A DNA stretch of 64,000 nucleotides from Clostridiales bacterium (GCA_015655075.1 JAATFT010000007.1:1-64000), one strand, 5' to 3'. Numbered from the stretch's first letter, positions 27,988-37,404 are shown. Numbers and translations: made by a program. Notes: generated from the letters alone by a model not told the origin.

Positions 27988-29373
27988 TTGAATTCGGGTA
28001 AAAAAGTAGCCAGATACCGCAAACCTAAAAGTTTTAATATCGGCGTTTTAGTTTTCCTTATTATTTTTGTATACGTGATAATCAGTGTTTACATATATAT
28101 GACAAAAGATCATTTAACTATTTATGAGGTGAAGGAAGGTTCAACCTCAGATGACAGCATTTTTACCGGATTGATTTTCAGGGACGAAGAAGTGGTAACC
28201 ACTGATATGGCAGGATATATTAATTATTATCATGGTGACGGTGACAGAGTTTCCAAAAATTCCACTATTTATTCCGTGGATGGAAATAAAGATTCCTATG
28301 ACTTAATTGGAAGCAGTGAGGAGACTATAGACTTATCCCAGGAAGATATCGCGAATTTAAAAAAAGAAATATCCAATTTTCAGAAAAATTATCAGGATAG
28401 TAATTTTCAGACTGTTTATAATTTTAAATATGATATGGAAAATTCCCTGTTAGAAATTGTAAACGATACTATGTTATCAAAATTGCAGACTGTTTTAGAG
28501 GAAAACGGGACAAGTAGTACATTTAAAGTTATGAAGTCAAAATCCAGCGGGATTATTACATATAGTACAGATGGCTTAGAGGAATTATCCATTGATGCTG
28601 CAACCGCAGAAAATTTTAAATCGGACAGTTATAAAAAAACGCAGCTACGTACCGTTGATTTAATCGAAAAAGGAAGTCCTGTATATAAAATTATTAAAAG
28701 TGATAATTGGAATATACTGATATTATTAAATAAAGATCAGTATAAGCAATTAAAGGAGGAGGAAAACGTCACTATCACTTTTACCGATGACGGTTTGACA
28801 ACAACCGTACCCGTAACTGTATACCAGGAAGGAACGGATTATTTTGCAAGACTTGATTTAGATAAATTTATGGTTCGTTATCTGAGTCAAAGATTTATTA
28901 AAGTTGAAATTTCCGTTAATTCGGCAGAGGGTCTTAAAATACCTGTTTCCTCCATAGTGAAAAAGGATTTTTACCAGGTACCCCTTGATTATTTTACAAC
29001 TGGCGGTGATAGTGGAAGTACAGGTTTAATTATGGAAACTTATAAGGATAACAAAGATATGGAATATGTATTTGTACCCACAGACATCTATTATAGTGAT
29101 GATGATTATGGATATGTTGATGCCAGATTGTTTGAACCGGGTGATAAAATTTATTCGGAAGAAGAGGAAAAAGAATTCAGCATTAGCCAGAAACAGACTT
29201 TAGAAGGCGTATTTAACGTAAATAAGGGGTATGCCGTTTTTAGGCGTATTGAAATTTTATATAAAAACGAGGAATATTGTATTGTAGAGAAAGGAACCAA
29301 GTACGGCCTTTCTGTCTATGATCACATTGCCCTGGATGGTAAAACTGCAGTTGAGCAAAAAATAATTTACTAA
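27988..29373 (+). CDS. HlyD-like membrane protein in the division cluster
   Basis: A 461-residue protein with one N-terminal membrane segment (about 18-39) and an extracellular part resembling HlyD/RND periplasmic adaptor subunits: GLIFRDEEVVTTDMAGYINYYHGDGDRVSKN looks like a lipoyl/barrel-sandwich half, and SVYDHIALDG is near the C-terminus. Starts at TTG 27988 behind AAAGGGGG. No partner transporter is next to it. Instead it precedes yggS-sepF-yggT, so a role tied to the division machinery is possible but unproven. Confidence 0.7.
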   Translation: MNSGKKVARYRKPKSFNIGVLVFLIIFVYVIISVYIYMTKDHLTIYEVKEGSTSDDSIFTGLIFRDEEVVTTDMAGYINYYHGDGDRVSKNSTIYSVDGNKDSYDLIGSSEETIDLSQEDIANLKKEISNFQKNYQDSNFQTVYNFKYDMENSLLEIVNDTMLSKLQTVLEENGTSSTFKVMKSKSSGIITYSTDGLEELSIDAATAENFKSDSYKKTQLRTVDLIEKGSPVYKIIKSDNWNILILLNKDQYKQLKEEENVTITFTDDGLTTTVPVTVYQEGTDYFARLDLDKFMVRYLSQRFIKVEISVNSAEGLKIPVSSIVKKDFYQVPLDYFTTGGDSGSTGLIMETYKDNKDMEYVFVPTDIYYSDDDYGYVDARLFEPGDKIYSEEEEKEFSISQKQTLEGVFNVNKGYAVFRRIEILYKNEEYCIVEKGTKYGLSVYDHIALDGKTAVEQKIIY

Positions 29374-29445
29374 TATAAAATCTGGTATAGTTAAGCAGTT
29401 TAATAATTTGTATATAACATATTTATAGGAAAGGAAGTCATTACT

Positions 29446-30138
29446 GTGGTTAAAGAAAATCTATCTATTGTTGAGCAGAATATACAGACTGCCTGCAAAA
29501 GAGCAGGACGTTTAAGAGAAGAAGTAACATTAATAGCGGTAAGCAAAACAAAACCGGTATCTATGATACAGGAGACTATGGAAGAAGGCATCCTTGATTT
29601 TGGAGAAAACAAAGTACAGGAGCTGACCTCGAAATATGAAGTACTGCCAAAGAATTTAAGATGGCATTTAATTGGACATTTGCAGACAAATAAGGTAAAA
29701 TATATTGTAGGCAGGGTAGTTTTGATACATTCTGTAGATTCTTATAAACTGGCAGAACAAATTAATAAAGAAGCAGTGAAAAAGGAAATTATTTGCGATA
29801 TATTAATTGAGGTAAACATTGCCGGGGAGAAAACAAAATTCGGTGTGCCTGCAGAGGAGGCCTACCCTCTGATAAGAGAAATATCTAAGCTTAAGAACCT
29901 TCGTATAAGAGGTTTGATGACTATTGCACCTTTTGTTGATAATTCTGAGAAAAATAGGGAGCATTTTAGAAATTTGCGACAATTAAATATTGACATAAAA
30001 TCAAAAAACATTGATAATGTTACTATGGACGTACTGTCAATGGGTATGACCGATGATTATGAGGTTGCTGTTGAAGAAGGTGCGACTATGGTACGAGTTG
30101 GGACAGGGATATTCGGCGAACGTGATTATTCAATTTAG
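29446..30138 (+). CDS. YggS family PLP-binding protein (PLP homeostasis)
   Basis: A 230-residue PROSC/YggS/YlmE protein with start GTG 29446. LIAVSKTKPVSMIQETMEEGILDFGENKVQE holds the Schiff-base lysine (SKTKP). WHLIGHLQTNKVK, GLMTIAPFVDN and LSMGMTDDYEVAVEEGATMVRVGTGIFG are the family core. It carries PLP and influences amino acid and vitamin B6 balance. In Firmicutes it lies upstream of sepF. Confidence 0.95.
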   Translation: MVKENLSIVEQNIQTACKRAGRLREEVTLIAVSKTKPVSMIQETMEEGILDFGENKVQELTSKYEVLPKNLRWHLIGHLQTNKVKYIVGRVVLIHSVDSYKLAEQINKEAVKKEIICDILIEVNIAGEKTKFGVPAEEAYPLIREISKLKNLRIRGLMTIAPFVDNSEKNREHFRNLRQLNIDIKSKNIDNVTMDVLSMGMTDDYEVAVEEGATMVRVGTGIFGERDYSI

Positions 30139-30176
30139 CAGGAATGTTAAAATTAAGGGGATAGGAGATTTGAAAT

Positions 30177-30743
30177 ATGGCAAATATATTTAAAAACATA
30201 TTGGATTCATTAAAACTGACAGAAGAGGATGACTATGACGATTATATCAGCGAGGAAGCAGAAAAGGAGGCAAAACGTGCTGAAAGGATGGAACGAAAAG
30301 CTGCTAAACACCAAGTCCGTTCGGCTTACGAAAAAGAAGAATCATCACCGGGCGTTAATACATTGTTAAATGAGACAAAGAAAGACAAAATAACCAGAGT
30401 GGAGAGAACTTCAACCAATAAAGTAGTCCCCATCCGTACAACGCCAAAGGGTTTTGAAGTATGTATTATGAAACCCTCTACTTTTGAAGACTCCCAGGAT
30501 ATCTGCGACATGCTTTTATCGGGCCGGGCTGCGGTCATAAATTTAGAAGGTTTTGATGTGGATCTGGCTCAGAGAATTATGGATTTTGTCTCAGGCTCCG
30601 TATATGCTATGAATGGAAGGCTGCATCAAATATCCAGTTATATTTTTATTATTTCTCCTGACACAGTTGATATTTCCGGAGATTATCTGGACCTCATCCA
30701 GAGCGATGGATTTGAGGTGCCGACTCTAAATAAGGAATTTTAG
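30177..30743 (+). CDS. sepF: Cell division protein SepF
   Basis: A 188-residue FtsZ membrane anchor. N-terminal amphipathic helix (MANIFKNILDSLKL), a charged linker, then the SepF domain with VCIMKPSTFEDSQDICDMLLSGRAAVINLEG and AQRIMDFVSGSVYAMNG. The stop codon overlaps the next start by 1 nt. Confidence 0.95.
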   Translation: MANIFKNILDSLKLTEEDDYDDYISEEAEKEAKRAERMERKAAKHQVRSAYEKEESSPGVNTLLNETKKDKITRVERTSTNKVVPIRTTPKGFEVCIMKPSTFEDSQDICDMLLSGRAAVINLEGFDVDLAQRIMDFVSGSVYAMNGRLHQISSYIFIISPDTVDISGDYLDLIQSDGFEVPTLNKEF

Positions 30744-31009
30744 TGTTTATGATTACTATAATATATAATGCATTATATATATTTTTTGTTGTGCTTGAAA
30801 TGATATTATTTTTATACGTTATCACCTCATGGTTTTTCGTTAGTAATCGTTTTAAGAGTTTTTTGACCATTTTAATTGATCCTATCTTAATACCGGTGCG
30901 TTATTTATTAAAACGCTCCATATTTAATACACCTACTGCAGATTTATCACCGGTAATAGGTTTTGTTATTATTTTATTTTTTCAGGAATTTTTCTATACC
31001 CTTAAATAG
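30743..31009 (+). CDS. YggT family membrane protein
   Basis: An 88-residue protein with two membrane segments. Contains ITSWFFVSNRFKSFLTILIDPILIPVRYLLKR, the YggT pattern. GTG start at 30743 shares a base with the sepF stop; ATG 30749 is an alternative. Function unknown, standard member of the sepF cluster. Confidence 0.85.
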   Translation: MFMITIIYNALYIFFVVLEMILFLYVITSWFFVSNRFKSFLTILIDPILIPVRYLLKRSIFNTPTADLSPVIGFVIILFFQEFFYTLK

Positions 31010-31048
31010 AAAAGACTTTCTACTGATTAACTAAAGCAGGAGATAGGT

Positions 31049-31810
31049 ATGAATAACGATAAAGAGGAACAGATTTTGCAAAAAAGATTCCTTGACTTGG
31101 CAAGAACTGCTGAAAATAAAGGTATCTGTACCTATACTGATTTTCTAAACTTAAATGAAATCAGTATATTCTTTCATATGAAAAATGACATGTTCATTGT
31201 AAATTATGACCTCTTTGGCGGATATAGCGGTGCCGAAAGGAAAGTTTTGTGCTTTTACGGAGATGATTCTGTAAAAGCTTTTTCAGATTATATCACTTGT
31301 ATCCGGATTAATCCGCTAAATAAGAAATTCAGCGATAACCTGAATCATCGTGATTTTTTAGGCGCTCTTATGAATCTCGGCATTAACCGCAGTAAAATTG
31401 GAGATATACTGGTGAAGGAGAAAGAAGGATATGTATTTTGTGAAACCTCTATTGGCCAGTTCATTATAGATAACTTAGATAAAGTAAAGCATACTAATAT
31501 TAAGTGCAGTTTTATGGATAAGGATGCGCCCGAAATACAGCCTGAATTTAAAGAAATACGGGGCTGTGTGGCTTCTGCCAGACTGGACTGTCTTATTGCT
31601 TTAGCTTTTGACTCTTCCAGGAACAGCATTCTTAGGCTAATATCCGGTGGAAAAGTTTACATTGATGGAAAATTGGTAGAATCCAACAGTTATATGTTAA
31701 AAGAGGAAGAAACCGTATCCGTGCGGGGGTTTGGCAAATTTATATATAAAGGTATGCAGAATCAGACTAAAAAAGGAAGATACTTTGTAATATTGCTAAA
31801 ATATATTTAA
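31049..31810 (+). CDS. YlmH-type S4-domain RNA-binding protein
   Basis: A 253-residue protein. The middle part (GALMNLGINRSKIGDILV) and a C-terminal S4 RNA-binding fold (ASARLDCLIALAFDSSRNSI ... GKVYIDGK) match YlmH, which is linked in Bacillus to ribosome rescue and division-cluster genes. Shine-Dalgarno GCAGGAGA. Confidence 0.9.
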   Translation: MNNDKEEQILQKRFLDLARTAENKGICTYTDFLNLNEISIFFHMKNDMFIVNYDLFGGYSGAERKVLCFYGDDSVKAFSDYITCIRINPLNKKFSDNLNHRDFLGALMNLGINRSKIGDILVKEKEGYVFCETSIGQFIIDNLDKVKHTNIKCSFMDKDAPEIQPEFKEIRGCVASARLDCLIALAFDSSRNSILRLISGGKVYIDGKLVESNSYMLKEEETVSVRGFGKFIYKGMQNQTKKGRYFVILLKYI

Positions 31811-31911
31811 CCAGTTGCATTATAGTTATATTTAGTTAGTTATTTATAGATGCCAAGCTTATAGATTAACTTATTAATTGCTAAAAAAATACTTTTAGGA
31901 GGAAAAAGAAA

Positions 31912-32595
31912 ATGATTACACCAGTAGAGCTCCAAAGCAAAACTTTTAAGACCGGCATTGGCTATGATAAAAAGGATGTGGATAAATTCATAAATGAATT
32001 ACTTGTAGATTACGAAACGCTGTATAAAGAAAAAATGGAATTAAATGATAAAATCAACACCTTAAATGAGGGTTTAAATTATTATAAAACCATCGAAAAA
32101 ACTTTGCAAAAAGCATTGGTTCTTGCCGAACAGACAGCAGAAGATACCAAAGAAACGGCAAGACAGCAGGCAAAAGTCATTGAAGCGCAGGCAAGAGGAA
32201 AAGCCCAATTAATCATAGCGGATGCCTCTAGTGAATTTAATTGTCTTAAACAGCAGATCATTCAGTTGGTCAGGCAATATGAAGCTTATAAAGCCCAATT
32301 TAAACATCTTGCGGCCGCGCAATGTGAACTGTTGGAAAGTGACAGCTTTCAGATACATATTGCCGATTTGGATACCTTTATTGAAAAGGAGGAAGTAAAT
32401 AACAATGCGAAGGATGATACTCAAAATTTAAAAGATAATAAAACCATATCAAATTCCAATATTGATAAAGAAACAGAACCTTCCATCTGCCGGAATAATA
32501 TAGAGTTGGCAACGGCACAAGCCGGGGAACTGGTAGATGCAGATATCGGTGAAGATTTTGAATTTTATAACCTAAATGAAGATGAACAGGAGTAA
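31912..32595 (+). CDS. divIVA: DivIVA domain protein
   Basis: A 227-residue coiled-coil protein. N-terminal lipid-binding module MITPVELQSKTFKTGIGYDKKDVDKFINELL, then long heptads (about 35-150) and an acidic, variable C-terminus. It senses negatively curved membrane at poles and septa. Shine-Dalgarno TAGGAGGA. Confidence 0.93.
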   Translation: MITPVELQSKTFKTGIGYDKKDVDKFINELLVDYETLYKEKMELNDKINTLNEGLNYYKTIEKTLQKALVLAEQTAEDTKETARQQAKVIEAQARGKAQLIIADASSEFNCLKQQIIQLVRQYEAYKAQFKHLAAAQCELLESDSFQIHIADLDTFIEKEEVNNNAKDDTQNLKDNKTISNSNIDKETEPSICRNNIELATAQAGELVDADIGEDFEFYNLNEDEQE

Positions 32596-32600
32596 TAGGG

Positions 32601-33692
32601 ATGAATACAAATATTACGGTAAAATATAATGATCTGCCAATTTATGATATCGTTCTGGAACAGGATTACAGTGCTTTCTATCGTGAATTAAATAAATTGA
32701 ATACCGGCAATAGAAAAATATGTATTGTTACGGATACGAACTTAAGCAAGTTATATTTAAATGAATTGACGGAAATATTAAAGGACTACGCAAAGGTGGT
32801 TGAAACCTTTGCCTTTCCGGCGGGAGAAGCCAGCAAAAATCTGGATACCGTATATTTACTTTATGAAAGATTGATTCATTCCCGCTTTGACCGCAAAGAT
32901 CTGTTAATCGCATTAGGCGGCGGAGTAGTTGGTGATTTAACCGGTTATGCGGCCGCGACGTATCTTCGGGGTATTAATTTTATTCAGATGCCTACTTCCT
33001 TACTGGCCATGGTGGACAGCAGCATCGGCGGTAAAACCGGTGTTGATTTTCATGCTTATAAAAATATGATTGGCGCCTTTCATCAGCCGAAATCTGTTTA
33101 TATAAATCTGAAGACATTGCTTTCCTTGGAGGATGCACAGTATTATTCGGGACTTGGTGAAATCATTAAACATGGTTTGATTAAAGATGCTAATTATTAC
33201 TTATGGTTAAAAGAGCATTGTGAAGCCATTAAAAACAGGGATATGGAAGTTCTTAAGGAAATGATATATAAAAGCTGTCTGATTAAACGCGAAGTGGTTG
33301 AAAAAGACCCGAAGGAGATGGGGGAGAGGGCATTATTAAATTATGGACATACTATTGGACATGCTGTTGAAAAACTTATGGAATTTAAACTGCTCCACGG
33401 AGAATGTGTTGCGGTCGGTATGGTTGCCGCAAGCTATTTATCCTTTAAAAGAAACCATATTACACGGGGACAGTTTACAGATATTGTTTCTACCATTCAG
33501 AGTTTTAATCTCCCTACTTTTATATCCGGTATCCGTGCTGAGGATGTCTTAAAGGTAACTTTGTATGATAAAAAAATGGAAGCCGGCAGAATAAAGTTTA
33601 TTTTATTAGCTGAGCTTGGAATGGCTTATATCGATACAACGGTTACGGAAGAAGAAATGTTAGAAGCTGTTAATTATATAATAAAGCAATAA
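32601..33692 (+). CDS. aroB: 3-dehydroquinate synthase
   Basis: A 363-residue NAD- and zinc-dependent enzyme, second step of the shikimate pathway. Motifs include LIALGGGVVGDLTGYAAATYLRGI, PTSLLAMVDSSIGGKTGVD, GLGEIIKHGL and LLNYGHTIGHAVE, which carry the metal ligands (E, H, H). Starts 5 bp after divIVA. Confidence 0.97.
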   Translation: MNTNITVKYNDLPIYDIVLEQDYSAFYRELNKLNTGNRKICIVTDTNLSKLYLNELTEILKDYAKVVETFAFPAGEASKNLDTVYLLYERLIHSRFDRKDLLIALGGGVVGDLTGYAAATYLRGINFIQMPTSLLAMVDSSIGGKTGVDFHAYKNMIGAFHQPKSVYINLKTLLSLEDAQYYSGLGEIIKHGLIKDANYYLWLKEHCEAIKNRDMEVLKEMIYKSCLIKREVVEKDPKEMGERALLNYGHTIGHAVEKLMEFKLLHGECVAVGMVAASYLSFKRNHITRGQFTDIVSTIQSFNLPTFISGIRAEDVLKVTLYDKKMEAGRIKFILLAELGMAYIDTTVTEEEMLEAVNYIIKQ

Positions 33693-33720
33693 ACAAAAGG
33701 CAAAAATAACTGGAGGTTCT

Positions 33721-34224
33721 ATGAAAAAAATCAGACATTTGATCTATGTTATATTGTTAATAGCTCTGGATCAATTTACCAAGTATTTAGCTGCAATTTA
33801 CCTGAAAACAAATGGACCGGTTCAGGTTATTCCCAGGGTTCTTCAATTGTATTACCATGAAAATAACGGGGCCGTCTGGGGAATTATGAGTGGTAAAATC
33901 AGCTTTTTAATTATTATAACGATTATTATCATGACGGGCATGGTTCTCTTTTATTTAAAAATGCCGGCAGGAAAACGCTATGACAGGATGCGTCTAGTTT
34001 TAGTACTCCTTTGTGCGGGTGCCATCGGCAATTTAATTGACCGAAGTATTCATAAATATGTTGTGGATTTTATATACTTTGAACTGATCGATTTTCCTAT
34101 TTTTAATCTGGCCGACTGTTACGTAACCTGCTCAGCCTTATTGTTAATTATATTATGCTTATTTTATTATAAAGACGATGATTTCGCTTTCTTAAATAAG
34201 AAAGAGGAACAAAAACATGAATAA
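33721..34224 (+). CDS. lspA: Lipoprotein signal peptidase (signal peptidase II)
   Basis: A 167-residue membrane aspartyl protease with four membrane segments. Catalytic aspartates sit in VVDFIYF and FNLADCYVT, with NNGAVWGI and GAIGNLIDR also typical. It matures lipoproteins such as those at 6243 and 25769. Overlaps the next gene by 8 bp. Confidence 0.95.
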   Translation: MKKIRHLIYVILLIALDQFTKYLAAIYLKTNGPVQVIPRVLQLYYHENNGAVWGIMSGKISFLIIITIIIMTGMVLFYLKMPAGKRYDRMRLVLVLLCAGAIGNLIDRSIHKYVVDFIYFELIDFPIFNLADCYVTCSALLLIILCLFYYKDDDFAFLNKKEEQKHE

Positions 34225-35137
34225 TCAAGTTATTGATTTAATTGTAGAAACAGAGGACAGCGGTATTCGCATTGACAAATATATTGCGGATAACCAGGAG
34301 GATTTAACCAGGTCTTATATTCAAAAACTCATTCGGGATGGAATGATTCTGGTGAATAAGAAAGCCGTTAAAGCCAATTATAAGGTCTCACCTGACGATT
34401 GTATTATAATCAACCTGCCGCCCCCTGTTGATCTTGATATTAATGGGGAAAATATACCCCTTGATATTATTTATGAAGACAAGGATATTATAGTAATAAA
34501 TAAAGAAAAGGGCATGGTGGTGCATCCGGCTGCCGGACATTACTCGGGTACCTTAGTAAACGGCCTGCTTTACCATTGTAAAAATGAGTTATCCGGTATT
34601 AACGGCGTATTCCGTCCTGGCATTGTCCACCGTATTGACAGAAATACCACGGGAGTACTTGTAGCCTGTAAAAATGACAGGGCGCATCAATTTATCGCAG
34701 AACAGTTAAGAATCCATTCCATAACCAGGAAATATAATGCCATTGTGTACAATTCTTTTAAAACGGATAAGGGCACGGTAGATGCGCCTATTGGAAGGCA
34801 TCCCGTTAACCGCAAGAAAATGGCGGTCAATAAAAAAGGTAAAAACGCTATCACCAATTATACGGTTTTAGAAAATTTAAATCATAAATATGCCCATATA
34901 GAATGTTCCCTCCAAACGGGGCGTACACATCAAATCAGGGTTCATATGGCTAGTATCGGACATCCCTTATTGGGGGATGATGTTTATGGACCGGCAAAAG
35001 ACAGTTTTCATCTGGAAGGTCAGGCTTTACACGCCAGAATATTGGGGTTCCTTCATCCAGCCACAAAGGAATATATGGAATTTGAAGCACCGTTACCGGA
35101 ATATTTTAAAGCACTGTTAGAAAAGTTGAGAAAATAA
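34217..35137 (+). CDS. rluD: RluD-type ribosomal large subunit pseudouridine synthase
   Basis: A 306-residue enzyme: an N-terminal S4 domain (about 10-80; RIDKYIADNQEDLTRSYIQKLI) followed by a pseudouridine synthase with the catalytic aspartate in IVHRIDRNTTGVLV and QTGRTHQIRVHMA. Follows lspA as in most Firmicutes. Exact 23S targets not testable here. Confidence 0.93.
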   Translation: MNNQVIDLIVETEDSGIRIDKYIADNQEDLTRSYIQKLIRDGMILVNKKAVKANYKVSPDDCIIINLPPPVDLDINGENIPLDIIYEDKDIIVINKEKGMVVHPAAGHYSGTLVNGLLYHCKNELSGINGVFRPGIVHRIDRNTTGVLVACKNDRAHQFIAEQLRIHSITRKYNAIVYNSFKTDKGTVDAPIGRHPVNRKKMAVNKKGKNAITNYTVLENLNHKYAHIECSLQTGRTHQIRVHMASIGHPLLGDDVYGPAKDSFHLEGQALHARILGFLHPATKEYMEFEAPLPEYFKALLEKLRK

Positions 35138-35230
35138 GATAATAAGGTTGAAACAAAGTAAATATACGGTATCCAGATTTTTGCTGGCTTCTCCCGCCGG
35201 AGATGAGAAGATAGAATATAAGGGATATAA

Positions 35231-36553
35231 ATGGTTAAGGAGATTGAATTGAAAAGGAAACTGATTAATAAATTATTAGATTGGAAGGAATCATTTCATA
35301 AAAAACCAATTTTGCTTACAGGGGGGCGCGGGGTAGGCAAAACTTTTTTAGTATACGATTTTGCAAAATCTTTTTACACAGAATACGTTTATATTAATTT
35401 TGAAAGAGAACCATTCCTTTATGATTTATTATTTAAAAATAATCCTTCACAAATTGAGAATGTTTTGAGGGATTATTTTCATTTATCCGATTCTTCTGAT
35501 CTTGTTTTAGTAATTTTAGATGAAATAACAAAGTGCCCGGACTTTAAATTTATTTTTGACCTCTTATTGAATACTGTGACATTTAATCATGTTATAGCTA
35601 TTTCAAGCTTTTTACCCGATGAATCAGAATCCAATCGTATGTTTTACCCTCTGCAGCTTTTCCCTCTGGATTTTGAAGAATTTTTAATAGCTACAGGGAA
35701 TGAGTGGTATATCGATGTAATTAAGGTTCATTTTAAAACCAATGCGAAAATTCCGGATATTGTCCACCATGAGCTGCTGTCTTTATTTGAGCTTTATATG
35801 CAAATCGGAGGAATGCCATTGGCAGTAAATGAATATATCAATACCGGTACAACCCTTAATATATCCCAGCAGCACAGAATATTATTAGGCTCTTATTTAA
35901 ATGAAGTGTATAAAGACAATACGGAAGGTGACTTTTTAAAAATCAGCCAGGCCTTTAACACCATAGACAAACAATTGATAAAAGAGAACCGTAAGTTTCA
36001 ATATAAATTAATTCGTAAAGGCGCAACCCAGACATTATATTCAAATGCACTGCAATACATAATAAACACCGGTTATGGTGTCTCTTGTTATAAACTGGGG
36101 GATGAATCGGTTAACTGTTTCGCTCAAAATAACAAATCCCCATTTATTCAGCTGCCTTTACCGATTAATGATTATACTCATCTGAATTTTAAATTATATA
36201 TGTTGGATATCGGAATATTATATTCTACTCTAAAAACCCAGTATGCCCAAATAACGGATCAATATAGAAAAGGATTAATAGAAAATTATGTCGCCCAGTG
36301 TCTTACTGCGAATGGATATCCCCTGTATTTCTGGGAATCTGATTCCCAGGCTAAAATCGATTTTATTATTAACAGAGGCCGGCAACTGATTCCTGTTGAA
36401 GTAAAAATTAACGATAATACCCGTTCCAGGAATGTAAGTATTTTTCGTACAAAGTTTCAATCTGTAACAGAATCTATAAAGATTTCAAGCAGAAATTTCG
36501 AATATGTAAATCATATAAAATATGTACCTTTTTACGCAGTATTTTTTATTTAG
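35231..36553 (+). CDS. AAA_14/DUF4143 family ATPase
   Basis: A 440-residue protein. Walker A in LTGGRGVGKTFLV (about 29-41), Walker B-like LVILDEITKCPD, then a winged helix/DUF4143 region and a C-terminal restriction-fold-like segment, FWESDSQAKIDFIINRGRQL...PVEVK, with the D-x(n)-E-x-K pattern. Such ATPases are widespread, often in accessory DNA, and function is poorly known. Its own terminator follows. Confidence 0.85.
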   Translation: MVKEIELKRKLINKLLDWKESFHKKPILLTGGRGVGKTFLVYDFAKSFYTEYVYINFEREPFLYDLLFKNNPSQIENVLRDYFHLSDSSDLVLVILDEITKCPDFKFIFDLLLNTVTFNHVIAISSFLPDESESNRMFYPLQLFPLDFEEFLIATGNEWYIDVIKVHFKTNAKIPDIVHHELLSLFELYMQIGGMPLAVNEYINTGTTLNISQQHRILLGSYLNEVYKDNTEGDFLKISQAFNTIDKQLIKENRKFQYKLIRKGATQTLYSNALQYIINTGYGVSCYKLGDESVNCFAQNNKSPFIQLPLPINDYTHLNFKLYMLDIGILYSTLKTQYAQITDQYRKGLIENYVAQCLTANGYPLYFWESDSQAKIDFIINRGRQLIPVEVKINDNTRSRNVSIFRTKFQSVTESIKISSRNFEYVNHIKYVPFYAVFFI

Positions 36554-36637
36554 TAAAGCTTTATCTAATAAACTTTAAAACTTTTCAAATTTTATCTAAT
36601 AAGAGTCAAAAGGTTAAAAATCAGTATGTTTCTGACT

Positions 36638-36701
36638 ATAACGTGTTTGAAAAATACTTGTGCCGGTGCTGGGGGTTCCACGATTTTTCAAACACACTAT
36701 A
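36638..36701. repeat. MITE-like repeat, copy D (minimal, 64 bp)
   Basis: TATAACGTGTTTGAAAAATA at the left and GATTTTTCAAACACACTATA at the right, only about 25 bp apart. An internal-deletion derivative of the family that keeps both ends. Confidence 0.7.
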
Positions 36702-36703
36702 AG

Positions 36704-36755
36704 CATAAAGTCTGTTTCAATTTTATATTGAGTACAGGCTTTATAATTTTTTTTA
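36704..36755 (+). terminator. Terminator after the AAA/DUF4143 gene
   Basis: ATAAAGTCTGT / ACAGGCTTTAT stem followed by a T-rich run, AATTTTTTTT. Confidence 0.75.
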
Positions 36756-36894
36756 CTTTATAGGAGTTGCTATAATTTTCATAAATAAAAAACATTTGAA
36801 TCAGAATACCGTCGTGAAAATATAATATGTCTATTTTTATCAATACTTATTATCATAAATATTGGTTATTTTTTAAATTTGATACGAAAAATTA

Positions 36895-36923
36895 TTGACA
36901 ATCTGATTCTATTTGGGTAGAAT
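36895..36923 (+). promoter_or_regulatory. Strong sigma-A promoter with no downstream gene
   Basis: TTGACA (36895-36900), 17-bp spacer, TAGAAT (36918-36923). Transcription would begin near 36930. The next convincing start codon is 475 nt further on, so the promoter appears to serve a non-coding RNA. Confidence 0.75.
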
Positions 36924-36929
36924 TAAATT

Positions 36930-37070
36930 GACGGTCTTGAACTACGCAAGTAGATTACAACCGTCGATGCCAAATGCCTGTGTTCGACAATAGTAGACTG
37001 GCAATTGCAAAAGATTTGTAGAAACTTTAAATTTTAAATTGAAAATATATATTTCTTAAGAATATATATT
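36930..37070 (+). ncRNA. Candidate structured small RNA (unassigned family)
   Basis: Right at the expected transcription start is GACGGT ... ACCGTC, enclosing CTAC-GCAA-GTAG, a hairpin with a GNRA tetraloop. A second hairpin follows, TGCCA ... TGGCA, with an inner UGU-GUUCG-ACA loop. An A+T-only near-palindrome at 37044-37070 (AATATATATTTCTTAAGAAT...) is a possible weak 3' end. I do not recognise the family; known riboswitch cores (SAM, T-box, c-di-GMP-I, ykkC, glmS) were looked for and not seen. Promoter-to-structure registration is direct evidence; that it is transcribed is inference. Confidence 0.5.
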
Positions 37071-37227
37071 ATTTTATGAGTCTTATTCTAATATAATGTT
37101 ATTTTTTAATTAAATAGACTACCTATTACAGAATTTAAACTTTTATTTATTATAATTTTTCAGTAATGAAGCTATTCTACGTGAGTAGTATAAAAAATAA
37201 AAGCAAATTTTTCACCCATATTCTTAT

Positions 37228-37294
37228 TTATGGCAATGCCATGGAAGTTAGTGCTCGCCCTGATTTGAAGCAAATGCCATGGGAGCCAGTATGT
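37228..37294. other. Repeat-rich foldable segment upstream of the BlaI-type gene
   Basis: Contains AATGCCATGG twice (about 37232 and 37279) and the palindrome ATGGCAATGCCAT. The two parts can pair across TTAGTGCTCGCCC. It could be a regulatory leader or operator for the gene at 37405, or a second RNA. No family recognised. Confidence 0.35.
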
Positions 37295-37404
37295 AATTAT
37301 TTCCTTAATCATTCAATAAAATGAATTTCATATAAATACTTTTTTATATTTTTAAAGCACGCATGATATATATCGTATACATAAACGTGCGGATAGGAGT
37401 AAGC

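Noticed and set aside
36895..37362. Riboswitch (c-di-GMP, SAM, T-box, ykkC) upstream of the BlaI-type gene
   Set aside because: The conserved cores of these classes were looked for and not found; the structure sits too far from the gene to be a leader with certainty.
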